From assembly GCF_902859895.1 (NCBI RefSeq), contig NZ_CADIKM010000008.1:1-64000 (forward strand): a DNA stretch of 64,000 nt, read 5' to 3'. The notes below the pieces were generated by a model. That model saw only the letters and a program-made list of their open reading frames with translations. It ran no database searches and had not been told where the DNA came from. This document shows positions 55,429 through 64,000 of this stretch, piece by piece; position 1 is the stretch's first letter; every line of letters begins with the position of its first letter. A program made the position numbers and the translations under genes. Source of the DNA: Pararobbsia alpina. GTDB taxonomy: Bacteria > Pseudomonadota > Gammaproteobacteria > Burkholderiales > Burkholderiaceae.

Positions 55429-57801
55429 ATGCCCGATCTGCTTGCCAATTTGAATCCCGAACAGCACGCCGCGGTGACGCTGCCCGACGAGCCCGCGCTG
55501 ATCCTCGCGGGGGCGGGCAGCGGCAAGACACGCGTGCTGACCACGCGGATCGCCTGGCTGATCCAGACCGGGCAGGTCAGCCCGAACGGCATCCTCGCGG
55601 TGACGTTTACGAACAAGGCGGCCAAGGAAATGGTCGCGCGGCTGCAGGCGATGATGCCGATCAACACGCGCGGCATGTGGATCGGCACTTTCCACGGGCT
55701 GTGCAACCGGATGTTGCGCGCGCACTACCGGGACGCGGCGCTGCCGCAGACCTTCCAGATTCTCGACATGGCCGACCAGCTTTCGGCGGTCAAGCGCCTG
55801 ATGAAGGCGCTCAATGTCGACGATGAGAAATATCCGCCGAAGAGCGTCGTCAATTTCATCAACAACGCCAAGGAGCAGGGGCTGCGGCCGCAGCAGGTCG
55901 AGGCGACCGACAGTTTCAACCGCAAGCTCGTCGAGCTCTATGAGGCTTACGACGCCCAGTGCCAGCGCGAGGGCGTCGTCGATTTCGCGGAACTTCTGCT
56001 GCGCTGCTACGAGCTCCTGTCGATGTCCGCGCCGCTGCGCGCGCATTACCAGGCGCGCTTTCGTCACATTCTGGTGGACGAGTTCCAGGATACGAACCGG
56101 CTCCAGTATGCCTGGCTCAAGATGCTTGCGGGTACGCAGGCCGCGGTCTTCGCGGTCGGCGACGATGACCAGAGCATCTATGCATTCCGTGGCGCGAACG
56201 TCGGCAATATGGCCGATTTCGAACGCGAATTCCGGGTTCAGCATCTGATCAAGCTCGAGCAGAATTACCGCTCGCATGGCCATATTCTCGATTCCGCGAA
56301 CACCCTGATCGCGAACAACGCGCGTCGCCTCGGCAAGAACCTCAGGACCGATGCCGGGCATGGTGAGCCCGTACGCGTCTACGAGGCGGCGACTGATACG
56401 CAGGAAGCCAACTTCATCGTCGAGGAAATCCGCGCGCTGATCAACCAGGGCCATGCGCGCAGCGAAATGGCGGTTCTCTACCGGAGCAACGCGCAGTCGC
56501 GCGTGATCGAACACACGCTGGTCGGTGCGGGCCTGCCTTATCGCGTTTATGGCGGCCTGCGCTTTTTCGAGCGGCAGGAGGTCAAGCATGCGCTCGCCTA
56601 CCTGAGGCTGATCGACAATCCGAACGACGATACAGCCTTCGTGCGCGTGGTCAATTTCCCCACGCGGGGCATCGGCGCGCGTTCGCTCGAACAGCTTGCC
56701 GACGTGGCCCGGTTGCACAACTGCTCGATGGCGGCGGCCGTGCCGTACACGACCGGCAAGGCGGGCTCGAGCCTCGGCGCGTTCAGCCGGTTGATCGACA
56801 GGATGCGCGCCGAGACGCTGCCCCTGAGCCTGCCCGAGACGGTCGACTACGTGATCCGCGAAAGCGGCCTGGTCGCGCACTATGAGACCGAGCGCGAAGG
56901 CGAAGACCGGCTCGAGAACCTGCAGGAATTGATCAATGCCGCTGCCGCTTTCGTCGGCGAGGAAGGGTATGGGCTCAATGCGCCTGCGCGTGTGATCGCC
57001 ATGGCGCCCAACGCGAGCCGAGCGTTGGAGATCGATGCCGACGGCCTTCAGGTCGTCGATGCCGACGCACCCGTGGCCGACAGCATGACCCCGCTCGCGG
57101 GCTTCCTGTCACACGCCTCGCTCGAGGCGGGCGACAACCAGGCGCAGGCGGGGCAGGATGCGGTGCAGTTGATGACGATCCACGCGGCCAAGGGGCTCGA
57201 ATTCACCGCGGTGTTCATCACCGGTCTTGAAGAGGGCCTGTTCCCGCATGAGAATTCGGCCCTCGAGCAGGATGGCCTCGAGGAAGAGCGGCGCCTGATG
57301 TATGTCGCGATCACGCGGGCGAAGGAACGTCTGTATCTGTCGTTCACACAGAGCCGGATGCTGCATGGCCAGACGCGCTACAACGTCCGCTCGCGGTTCT
57401 TCGACGAGCTGCCGCCCGAATCGCTCAAGTGGCTGACGCCGAAGACCGAACCCGGGGCGCGCTGGGGCGGGCGATCGGACAATGCAGGCTGGGGGCGGGA
57501 CTGGTTCGGCCGCTCGGGCGGCGAGCGCAGCGACGACGGCGGTCGCGGTGAAAGCGGGCGCCGTGGCGCCGATGAGGCCTACACCGGCAACACGCCGCTG
57601 CCGGCCTATGCCGACAAGCAGCGCGCGGCCGATACGGGCTTCAAGGTGGGGCAGGCCGTCTTCCATACGAAGTTCGGCGAAGGCACGATCACGGCGCTCG
57701 AGGGGACCGGCGGCGATGCGCGCGCGCAGGTCAATTTCCGGCGCAACGGGCAGAAGTGGCTGGCACTGTCGATCGCGAAGCTGCAGCCGATCGAGGACTG
57801 A
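55429..57801 (+). CDS. uvrD: UvrD/PcrA/Rep-type DNA helicase
   Basis: 790 residues from ATG 55429. The upstream open frame lacks domain sequence. Walker A AGAGSGKTRVL, motif II DEFQDTNRLQY, and QLMTIHAAKGLEFTAVFITG. A Gly/Arg/Asp-rich linker (about 675-720, GWGRDWFGRSGGERSDDG) precedes a C-terminal Tudor-like domain (FKVGQAVFHTKFGEGTITAL), as in UvrD and PcrA. Superfamily I 3'-5' helicase for excision and mismatch repair. Confidence 0.93.
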   Translation: MPDLLANLNPEQHAAVTLPDEPALILAGAGSGKTRVLTTRIAWLIQTGQVSPNGILAVTFTNKAAKEMVARLQAMMPINTRGMWIGTFHGLCNRMLRAHYRDAALPQTFQILDMADQLSAVKRLMKALNVDDEKYPPKSVVNFINNAKEQGLRPQQVEATDSFNRKLVELYEAYDAQCQREGVVDFAELLLRCYELLSMSAPLRAHYQARFRHILVDEFQDTNRLQYAWLKMLAGTQAAVFAVGDDDQSIYAFRGANVGNMADFEREFRVQHLIKLEQNYRSHGHILDSANTLIANNARRLGKNLRTDAGHGEPVRVYEAATDTQEANFIVEEIRALINQGHARSEMAVLYRSNAQSRVIEHTLVGAGLPYRVYGGLRFFERQEVKHALAYLRLIDNPNDDTAFVRVVNFPTRGIGARSLEQLADVARLHNCSMAAAVPYTTGKAGSSLGAFSRLIDRMRAETLPLSLPETVDYVIRESGLVAHYETEREGEDRLENLQELINAAAAFVGEEGYGLNAPARVIAMAPNASRALEIDADGLQVVDADAPVADSMTPLAGFLSHASLEAGDNQAQAGQDAVQLMTIHAAKGLEFTAVFITGLEEGLFPHENSALEQDGLEEERRLMYVAITRAKERLYLSFTQSRMLHGQTRYNVRSRFFDELPPESLKWLTPKTEPGARWGGRSDNAGWGRDWFGRSGGERSDDGGRGESGRRGADEAYTGNTPLPAYADKQRAADTGFKVGQAVFHTKFGEGTITALEGTGGDARAQVNFRRNGQKWLALSIAKLQPIED

Positions 57802-57828
57802 GCCGCGGGAGCCGGGGCAAGCGACACA

Positions 57829-57867
57829 GGCCAACGGCTCAGGCCAACGGCTCAGGCAAACGGCTCA
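57829..57867. repeat. Three tandem 13-bp repeats
   Basis: GGCCAACGGCTCA twice, then GGCAAACGGCTCA once. They lie after uvrD and reach the stop codon of the membrane-protein gene on the minus strand. Confidence 0.8.
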
Positions 57868-58674
57868 CGCCACTGGCTTCGCCGGCAGCGACGGGTCCGG
57901 TGCGTCGGGCACGTCGAACGAGCCGCGATAGGTCGCATAGAACGAGCAATACAGCATGGCCATGATCGCGACCATCAGCGGGATCAGCACGATCAGCGCG
58001 AGCATGCTGCCGCCCGCGAGCGCCGCGATCTGGGTCAGCGGGAAGGTGATCGCGATATCGAGCGCGCCCCAGCACAAGGCGTAGACCGCGAACGCCCAGC
58101 GATGGCGCCAGAGGGCGACCCAGCTGAAAAACAGTGCCTTGACCGGCGGCACGTCATGCCAGGCCACGAGGATCGGTGCAAACCACATGATGGCCGAGAT
58201 CGGGATATAGGCGAGCGCCGCGATCAGCATCGCGCCCGTGATCTGCGTGCCGTTCGTGAATTCGCTGACATCGACCTCGCTATTGAGCACGGCCACGCGG
58301 AACAGAATCCCGCCGTCGGCGAACGCCGAAATGCCGAAGACCCCGATCATCCCGACCACATAGATCACGCCGAGGATGAGCAGCCTGCGCGAGGTGATCT
58401 GGCCATGTTCGCGAAAACCGCTGAGCAGCACGGTCGGATAGAGGGGCTTGCCGAGGATCGCATTGCGGCAGGCCGCCATGAAGCCGACCGACATGCCGGG
58501 CACGAACAGCAGGGGCAGCAGGCCGCCGACCACCGGGACTTGCGAGACCAGCAGCCATGCGAACAGATAGGCGATCAGCAACATCATGAAGGCGGCCGGG
58601 TTGCGCCGAAACACCCAGATGCCCTGGCGGAACCACACATAGCCAGCTTTGGCAGGAACTTCTTTCAGGCGCAT
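57865..58674 (-). CDS. BPSS1780-family membrane protein
   Basis: 269 residues with about six hydrophobic helices (MMLLIAYLFAWLLVSQVPVV, LPLLFVPGMSVGFMAAC, IALAYIPISAIMWFAPILVA). Family of unknown function common in Burkholderia, often near thrB and uvrD as here. Its stop codon lies inside a 13-bp repeat, so repeat copy number would change the C-terminus. Confidence 0.8.
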   Translation of the reverse strand: MRLKEVPAKAGYVWFRQGIWVFRRNPAAFMMLLIAYLFAWLLVSQVPVVGGLLPLLFVPGMSVGFMAACRNAILGKPLYPTVLLSGFREHGQITSRRLLILGVIYVVGMIGVFGISAFADGGILFRVAVLNSEVDVSEFTNGTQITGAMLIAALAYIPISAIMWFAPILVAWHDVPPVKALFFSWVALWRHRWAFAVYALCWGALDIAITFPLTQIAALAGGSMLALIVLIPLMVAIMAMLYCSFYATYRGSFDVPDAPDPSLPAKPVA

Positions 58675-58714
58675 GGGTGGTTAGTGCACTCTTGATCAGG
58701 ATAAGGGGTCGGTC

Positions 58715-59737
58715 CTACGACGCCGAGCCGACCGGCGCGGGCGCGCCGATCCGGTCGACAAGGATTCGTTCGAAATGACGGGGGTCGTGCGGCTTGAGCA
58801 TTTCGGCCGCGCGGGGCTTGTGGAAATCGTACAGCCGCGAGACCCAGAAACGGAAGGCACCGGCTCGCAGCATATCGCGCCAGTGGCGATTCTCCGCATC
58901 ACTGAGCGGACGCACGCTCTGGTAGGCCCGCACCATCTCCCCCGCACGCCGCGCGTCGAGCGCACCGCTCGCGAGATCGACGCACCAGTCGTTGACGGTG
59001 ACCGCAAGGTCGAACAGCCATTTGTCGCAGCCGGCGAAATAGAAATCGAAGAAACCCCCGAGCCTGTCGCCGCTTGCCTCACTGCCGAGCAGGCCGGTCG
59101 CGCCGTCGCCGGAGCCCGCTGCGTCGCCATGCGCAAACAGCACATTGTCACGGAACAGATCGCAATGGCATGGGCCGCCGGGCAGCGCCGCATAGTCGGC
59201 CGAGGCGAAGAACGCCTGCTGGTGCGCGAGTTCGTCGAGCAGCAAGCGCCGCTGCTCGTCGTCGACCATCGGCTCGATCTCAGGCACGACCTCTTCCCAC
59301 CATGACAGGCTGCGCAGGTTGGGCTGCGAGAATTCGAAGTCGCGTCCCGCGAGATGCATGCGCGCAAGCATTTCGCCGACTTCGGCGCAATGATGCGCGT
59401 CCGGTGCGAGCTGCGGTCGACCCGCGAGCTTCGTGACGATCGTCGCGGGCTTGCCGAGCAGATCGCCGAACAGCTGGCCGTCGTCCCGCAGGACAGGGTC
59501 GGGCACCGGCACTTGATGCGCGGCAAGATGCCGCATCAGGTTCAGATAGAACGGCAATTCCCCTGCGCTCAGCTTCTCGAAGATCGTCAGCACGTACTCG
59601 CCGCGCTCGGTCGTCAGGAAAAAGTTGCTGTTCTCGATTCCGGATGCGATGCCCCGGAAATCGAGAACCTTGCCGAGCGAATAGTGCGTCAGCCAGTGTT
59701 CGAGTTGTGCGTCGTTAACAGCGGTGAAGACAGCCAT
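58715..59737 (-). CDS. thrB: Homoserine kinase (APH-fold, ThrB type II)
   Basis: 340 residues. Aminoglycoside-phosphotransferase-like fold, with nucleotide-binding N-terminus ([20 protein letters not shown]) and catalytic loop [15 protein letters not shown], followed by FDFYFAG, the Mg-binding Asp region. An insertion of about 20 residues ([19 protein letters not shown]) lies just after the catalytic loop. It phosphorylates homoserine for threonine synthesis. A DUF2782-like gene lies just upstream on the same strand. Confidence 0.93.
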   Translation of the reverse strand: MAVFTAVNDAQLEHWLTHYSLGKVLDFRGIASGIENSNFFLTTERGEYVLTIFEKLSAGELPFYLNLMRHLAAHQVPVPDPVLRDDGQLFGDLLGKPATIVTKLAGRPQLAPDAHHCAEVGEMLARMHLAGRDFEFSQPNLRSLSWWEEVVPEIEPMVDDEQRRLLLDELAHQQAFFASADYAALPGGPCHCDLFRDNVLFAHGDAAGSGDGATGLLGSEASGDRLGGFFDFYFAGCDKWLFDLAVTVNDWCVDLASGALDARRAGEMVRAYQSVRPLSDAENRHWRDMLRAGAFRFWVSRLYDFHKPRAAEMLKPHDPRHFERILVDRIGAPAPVGSAS

Positions 59738-59741
59738 GCAC

Positions 59742-60278
59742 TCAGTATGTGATGTGGATTGATGGGACGCGGCCGGTGTTCGGCCCGTTGCCCGAGTTCG
59801 GAATATTGGGCGAATCGTCCGGCGGCGGACTCATCTGATAGTTCGTGCCGAAATTCGAATGCACATTGATTTCGGTCGGTTTCGCGTGATCGCGATATTC
59901 GGTGATCTCCGTGCCGCTGCGGTCCTTCTCATGAAAACTCGGCTCGCGCTGCTGGGGGAACTCGACTTTCGAACTCGCGCTGCCGTTCTTCGCCGGCGTC
60001 CGGTTGATCGCATCGAGGTCGGGCAGACCTGCGGCTTCGTTCGGCGACACTGGCTTGGATGACGCAGCCGCGGGCGGTGCCGCGGCTGCGGCATTCGCTG
60101 GTACGGCTGGCGCACGCTGCGCCGCGCCGGGCGGCGGCGGTGGCGTCGTGCGCGTCGAATCGACCTGCGGGGGCACGGCCAGCGGGTTGTCCTTTCCGGG
60201 ATCAGCCGCCAGGGCGGGTGTCGCGGCAAGGACAAGCATCGCGCTGAGCGCGCCGGCTGCGACGAGGAGCGGCTTCAT
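59742..60278 (-). CDS. Secreted proline/alanine-rich protein, DUF2782-like
   Basis: 178 residues. Signal peptide 1-24 ([16 protein letters not shown]). Pro/Ala-rich linker (about 45-78). C-terminal [20 protein letters not shown] is the recognisable conserved block, comparable to DUF2782 proteins found beside thrB/polA in betaproteobacteria; the family call is from pattern memory only. Periplasmic, function unknown. Confidence 0.62.
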   Translation of the reverse strand: MKPLLVAAGALSAMLVLAATPALAADPGKDNPLAVPPQVDSTRTTPPPPPGAAQRAPAVPANAAAAAPPAAASSKPVSPNEAAGLPDLDAINRTPAKNGSASSKVEFPQQREPSFHEKDRSGTEITEYRDHAKPTEINVHSNFGTNYQMSPPPDDSPNIPNSGNGPNTGRVPSIHITY

Positions 60279-60358
60279 TGAGATTCTCCGTTCTGATGCG
60301 CCGATTCTAGCAAACCGGGCAAGAGCATGCGGCTTACGGGACAGAAATCAGGGAGATA

Positions 60359-61882
60359 ATGTCAGTGGACAACACTGAGCGAATGACGATGAGCCATAAG
60401 CCCTTCGAAACAGAGCCGATTGCCGATCCCGCGGAAGCCGTGGCACGCGCGACGACGATCTACGAGGCGAATACCGCAGCCCTGCGCGATGCGTTCGCGC
60501 GCTATCGACGCGGCGAGCAGTTCGATGCCCAGGTGCACGCGTACTACCCGTTCGTGCGAGTGCGCACCAATGTCAACGCGGATATCGATTCGCGCCATTC
60601 CTATGGTTTCGTGTCGGGACCCGGCATTTTCGAGACAACGCTGACGCGGTTTGACCTGTTCGGCGACTACTATCGCCAACAGTTGCGCCTGCTTGCGCGG
60701 AACCACAAGGTCGCCATCGAGGTCGGCCAGTCGGACCAGCCGATCCCGGTTCATTTCTCGTTTCCCGAAGGGATTCATCTCGAGGGCGACCTGAGCCCCG
60801 AGCGTTTGAGGCAGATTCGCGACTTCTTCGACGTGCCCGACCTCGCGTCGCTCGACGACCGGATCGTCAACGGCACGTATGACCCCCCCGACGGCGCGCC
60901 GCGACCGCTCGCGCTGTTCACCGCGGCGCGCGTCGACTTTTCGCTGCACCGGCTACGCCACTACACGGCGACGTCGCCGACGCATTTCCAGAACTTCGTG
61001 CTCTATACGAACTACCAGTTCTATATCGACGAGTTCGTGAAGCTTGGCCAGAAGATCATGGAGAAGACCGACGATCCCGTGGAGCGCGCCTACCGCAGCC
61101 AGTACTCGGCATTCGTCGAGCCGGGCGACGTGACGTCCTACAACGCGAATCTCTACCACGACGCGCCGCATGGTTCGCCGCCGCCGCGCCTGCCGCAGAT
61201 GCCGGCCTATCACCTGAAGCGCGCGGACGGCAGCGGGATCACGATGGTCAATATCGGGGTAGGGCCGTCGAATGCAAAAACGATCACTGACCATATCGCC
61301 GTCCTGCGTCCGCATGCATGGGTGATGCTCGGCCACTGCGCGGGCCTGCGCAACACCCAGCGGCTTGGCGACTATGTGCTCGCACACGGTTATGTGCGCG
61401 AGGACCATGTGCTCGATGAAGACTTGCCGCTCTGGGTGCCGGTGCCGAATCTCGCCGAGATCCAGGTCGCGCTCGAGCGCGCGGTCGCCGACGTGACGAA
61501 ACTCGAAGGGCCTGAACTCAAGCGCGTGATGCGCACAGGAACGGTCGCGAGCGTCGATAACCGGAACTGGGAGTTGCGCGATCACCGCGAACCGGTAATG
61601 CGCCTGTCGCAAAGCCGCGCGATCGCACTCGACATGGAGAGCGCGACGATCGCCGCGAACGGGTTCCGCTTCCGCGTCCCTTACGGCACGCTGCTCTGCG
61701 TGTCGGACAAGCCACTGCACGGCGAACTCAAGCTGCCCGGAATGGCCGACCAGTTTTACAGCGACCAGGTCGGCCAGCATCTGCAGATCGGCGTGCGGGC
61801 GATGGAACTGCTGCGCGAGAATGGCCTCGCGACACTGCACAGCCGCAAGCTGCGCAGTTTCGCGGAGGTCGCTTTCCAGTAG
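60359..61882 (+). CDS. amn: AMP nucleosidase
   Basis: 507 residues. N-terminal AMP-nucleosidase domain (HSYGFVSGPGIFETTLTRFD, FPEGIHLEGDLSPE) and C-terminal nucleoside-phosphorylase-like domain (VMLGHCAGLRNTQRLGDYVL, ALDMESATIAANGFRFRV). Hydrolyses AMP to adenine and ribose-5-phosphate. The first ATG (60359) has GGGAGA too close; starts at 60383 or 60389 are equally plausible. Confidence 0.94.
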   Translation: MSVDNTERMTMSHKPFETEPIADPAEAVARATTIYEANTAALRDAFARYRRGEQFDAQVHAYYPFVRVRTNVNADIDSRHSYGFVSGPGIFETTLTRFDLFGDYYRQQLRLLARNHKVAIEVGQSDQPIPVHFSFPEGIHLEGDLSPERLRQIRDFFDVPDLASLDDRIVNGTYDPPDGAPRPLALFTAARVDFSLHRLRHYTATSPTHFQNFVLYTNYQFYIDEFVKLGQKIMEKTDDPVERAYRSQYSAFVEPGDVTSYNANLYHDAPHGSPPPRLPQMPAYHLKRADGSGITMVNIGVGPSNAKTITDHIAVLRPHAWVMLGHCAGLRNTQRLGDYVLAHGYVREDHVLDEDLPLWVPVPNLAEIQVALERAVADVTKLEGPELKRVMRTGTVASVDNRNWELRDHREPVMRLSQSRAIALDMESATIAANGFRFRVPYGTLLCVSDKPLHGELKLPGMADQFYSDQVGQHLQIGVRAMELLRENGLATLHSRKLRSFAEVAFQ

Positions 61883-61998
61883 CTGCGGATTCACGCGGTC
61901 ACTGCAGTACCCATTGATAAGTGAATGATGGAGGTGTGCAATGGCGAGCATGTACGGTGCCATTGCCTGTTGGATCGTCTGATTGAGCTTCGCCTCCA

Positions 61999-62892
61999 CT
62001 ATTCCCGGGGCGGTTCATCCGGGTCAAGCACGAGATCCTGCTTCAGCATGGCGATAAAAGCGTCACGCGCTGGATGGTGCTTCGTTTCCTTGTGCCAAAT
62101 GAACAAGTTATCAATGGCATTTAGGTCAGAGAACTCGTAGCCAGCCAGGTTGGTAGCTCGATCGTACTGAAGAAAGATTCCCTTTGGGACCAAAGAGATC
62201 CCCGCTCCAGCACTAACACAGCCTACGATCGCGCCGTAGCTCGCATAGCTCACGATTGGCGAATCAAGTCGATGTGTATGCAACCATCGCTCTAAGGCCG
62301 CTCGGTAGGGACAACCGTCAGGCCACATAAAGATGGTCTTGCCCTCTACATCCGCAGGCTTTCGCAACGGGCCCATCGACTTCGAGGCGATCAGTACGAG
62401 ATCCTCCGTGCAGATCACCGCCGTGTCCAGTCCGGGGCGCTTCACTGACACTGCAATTACAGCACCGTCCAGGCGATGGCGCAACGTGTCCTCCATAAGA
62501 CTAGGCCAAGTACCCGTGTTCAACTGCAAATCGACCTGCGGAAATTGCGCGTGGTACTTGGCCAATAGTCGTGGAAGCCGACCGGTTGCGGAGGACTCGA
62601 TCGCCCCAATCCGTAGCGTGCCAGACGGCGATGAAGCAGGATCGACTGCCCTCTTGGCTTCGACCACCAGCCCAAGAATTTTCTCGGCATACGCGAGGAA
62701 CACTTCTCCGGCTGGAGTGATACACAGGCCTCGCCCATCCCTGTGGAACAACGGCGTTCCGAGTTCCTGCTCCAACGCCTTGATTCGAGCGGTCACGTTC
62801 GACGGCACACAGCAAGACTTCTCCGCCGCGCGCGCAACGCTGCCGGTATCTGCAACCGCCTTGAACATCCGTATCTGGCCGAGTTCCATCAT
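61999..62892 (-). CDS. LysR-family transcriptional regulator
   Basis: 297 residues. HTH at about 4-62 (IRMFKAVADTGSVARAAEKS, SNVTARIKALEQELGTPLF). The remainder is the type-2 periplasmic-binding effector domain. The HTH fits the CysB/CbbR-like group. A palindrome ATTAG-N4-CTAAT lies 5 bases upstream of the start, a good candidate operator. Divergent from the partial gene to the right, its probable target. Confidence 0.92.
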   Translation of the reverse strand: MMELGQIRMFKAVADTGSVARAAEKSCCVPSNVTARIKALEQELGTPLFHRDGRGLCITPAGEVFLAYAEKILGLVVEAKRAVDPASSPSGTLRIGAIESSATGRLPRLLAKYHAQFPQVDLQLNTGTWPSLMEDTLRHRLDGAVIAVSVKRPGLDTAVICTEDLVLIASKSMGPLRKPADVEGKTIFMWPDGCPYRAALERWLHTHRLDSPIVSYASYGAIVGCVSAGAGISLVPKGIFLQYDRATNLAGYEFSDLNAIDNLFIWHKETKHHPARDAFIAMLKQDLVLDPDEPPRE

Positions 62893-62897
62893 TCACA

Positions 62898-62911
62898 ATT
62901 AGTGAGCTAAT
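62898..62911. promoter_or_regulatory. Palindrome in the LysR/diiron-gene divergent region
   Basis: ATTAGTGAGCTAAT: perfect 5-bp arms, 4-base centre. It lies between the two divergent genes, close to the regulator's start. Confidence 0.5.
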
Positions 62912-63028
62912 GGAACATTATAAGTCACTTGTCGAGATATTTGCTCGCTTGCATAGTGCATCGCAATGTCAGAAGGCACTGGTTGAATGTCCGGCCTTTG
63001 TGCGATCCACAACGACGCAGGAGTAAGC

Positions 63029-64000
63029 ATGGATTTTCCAATTAATGATATTTGGATCGCAAGCGCACGCGATCGTAAATCAATGCAAGAATTTGGGAGG
63101 ATTTTCGTATCGGCCCTGCCCAAGCACATTCAAGTTTTGCAAATTCCCGGACGAAGAATTTCCACGGATGCCGCGATAAACTCTCAGCTCGCCAAAATCG
63201 ATAAAATAGTGGAGATTCAGAGGGCGATGCAGGAGGTTCTCGTTGATCCCATCACGCGGCAGGCTGAATCGCATGCTGAAAACACGTTCAAGGCTTTCCT
63301 TGAAAAGAGAAAAGTGGATGTCGGGCTGTTGAAATTCTTAAACGGTTGGTATGGTACTCATAAAACCACAAGTTTAGTATCGGCAAAAATTATAATGCGA
63401 CTGGCAGGAGACGCAATATTCATCCCCCTTGATCAACAGATTGGTTATTGTAAAGCCATGGCTCACATGCACGAGGTCGCCAAGGATGACTTTGGGCTCG
63501 GACATAAGGGGCATGATGGCATGTACATTCATATGACGGCGGCACTAAAAGCAACAGATTGGGCTGAGAATAAATATGAAGTGCTGGAATGCAATGAATT
63601 TTCAGATTTTCTATACGAAACCGGCGTTGCGGAGCACAAGTCTCTATTGAATTCTGATCGCCACAATGAATCGATCTTGAAGGCCATGATGATTTCCATT
63701 GCTTCAAAGATTTGGAATGGGAGGGAGTTCAATTATATTGCCCAATACATCGAGGAAAAGATTATTTCCGTCGATCCAGCTTTGGCCAATGAAGCAACGA
63801 GCATGAGGAACGCAAAAGGATATGTAGCAGGACATGCCGGTGAAGTGGAAAATAAGCACGGACTGCATGCTCTGGCCGCAGCGCAAATCTTTGCCCGCAC
63901 GAGAGGTGTGGAGTTCCGTATCGAGCGCCTCAAGGAAGTTATGCTCGAGTACAACGAACGCGTGGGACGAGCTTTCTGGGCATTGCATCGAGCCCTGATG
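63029..64000 (+). CDS. Partial gene at right edge: possible haem-oxygenase-like diiron protein
   Basis: 324 codons from ATG 63029 (AGGAG five bases upstream) to the window edge with no stop. Much more AT-rich than the rest of the window, so probably acquired. Two parts recall haem-oxygenase-like diiron (HDO) enzymes: EVAKDDFGLGHKGHDGMY (residues 149-166) and HAGEVENKHGLHALAAAQIF (269-288), each with clustered acidic and His residues at helix positions where such enzymes bind metal. The first 120 residues are unassigned. Alternatives are an unrelated helical protein. A LysR regulator is divergent. The HDO call is tentative. Confidence 0.5.
   Translation, partial: MDFPINDIWIASARDRKSMQEFGRIFVSALPKHIQVLQIPGRRISTDAAINSQLAKIDKIVEIQRAMQEVLVDPITRQAESHAENTFKAFLEKRKVDVGLLKFLNGWYGTHKTTSLVSAKIIMRLAGDAIFIPLDQQIGYCKAMAHMHEVAKDDFGLGHKGHDGMYIHMTAALKATDWAENKYEVLECNEFSDFLYETGVAEHKSLLNSDRHNESILKAMMISIASKIWNGREFNYIAQYIEEKIISVDPALANEATSMRNAKGYVAGHAGEVENKHGLHALAAAQIFARTRGVEFRIERLKEVMLEYNERVGRAFWALHRALM

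Noticed and set aside
1..64000. CRISPR array or cas genes
   Set aside because: No regularly spaced direct repeats of 25-40 bases and no cas motif seen.

Overview
The window is high-GC DNA from a betaproteobacterium of the Burkholderiaceae (Burkholderia sensu lato or a close relative). This is inferred from the product types and gene order: tol-pal, then glyA-nrdR, then a minor-pilin cluster; gcdH; DUF3318/YqjE/DUF883; thrB next to a BPSS1780-type membrane protein and uvrD. A species cannot be named from sequence reading alone. Most of the window is chromosomal housekeeping DNA with several accessory patches.

Layout. 1-1349: an OmpR-type response regulator and the start of its sensor kinase, which runs off the left edge. 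1558-2427: broken gene pieces (an IS256-type transposase scrap and a LivK-type binding-protein fragment) next to the 3' end of tRNA-Thr(CGU). 2744-10630: an amino-acid permease, then a cusCBA Cu(I)/Ag(I) efflux operon with a two-hairpin leader. 10942-16891: a fermentative block (DUF3141 scrap, phosphotransacetylase, acetate kinase, glycine-zipper protein, AspT-type antiporter, D-lactate dehydrogenase). 16979-19339: a lipoprotein acid phosphatase gene, frameshifted at a C7 tract, lying between an intact tRNA-Lys and a degenerate copy of that tRNA's 3' part. This arrangement resembles a tRNA-targeted insertion. 19498-25452: cpoB-pal-tolB-tolA-tolR-tolQ-ybgC. 25558-27642: a promoter, a ZTP (pfl) riboswitch, glyA, nrdR and a terminator. 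27753-30644: type IV minor pilins, the last one an apparent PilX-PilE fusion. 30654-45860: stress, redox and metabolic genes (DUF3318/YqjE/DUF883, 1-Cys peroxiredoxin, gcdH, flavin reductase, msrA, cfa with a frameshifted DUF72 gene, pdxH, tcdA, cnoX, pirin, glnS, ggt). 46032-61882: alaS, a LysR regulator, ltaE, tusA, galU, valS, uvrD, thrB and amn. 61999-64000: a LysR regulator diverging from an AT-richer gene that leaves the right edge. I read that gene tentatively as a haem-oxygenase-like diiron protein.

How the parts work together. The Tol-Pal operon couples the inner and outer membranes during division. ZTP sensing ties glyA (one-carbon units) to folate/purine status. Pta and AckA make ATP from acyl-CoA; lactate dehydrogenase and the antiporter next door fit low-oxygen growth. 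CusCBA removes copper or silver from the periplasm.

The observations most worth a second look are the tRNA-Lys-bracketed phosphatase with its C7 tract, the ZTP riboswitch, the PilX-PilE fusion, the partial diiron-like gene at the right edge, the paired hairpins before cusC, and a second homopolymer frameshift in the DUF72 gene after cfa.
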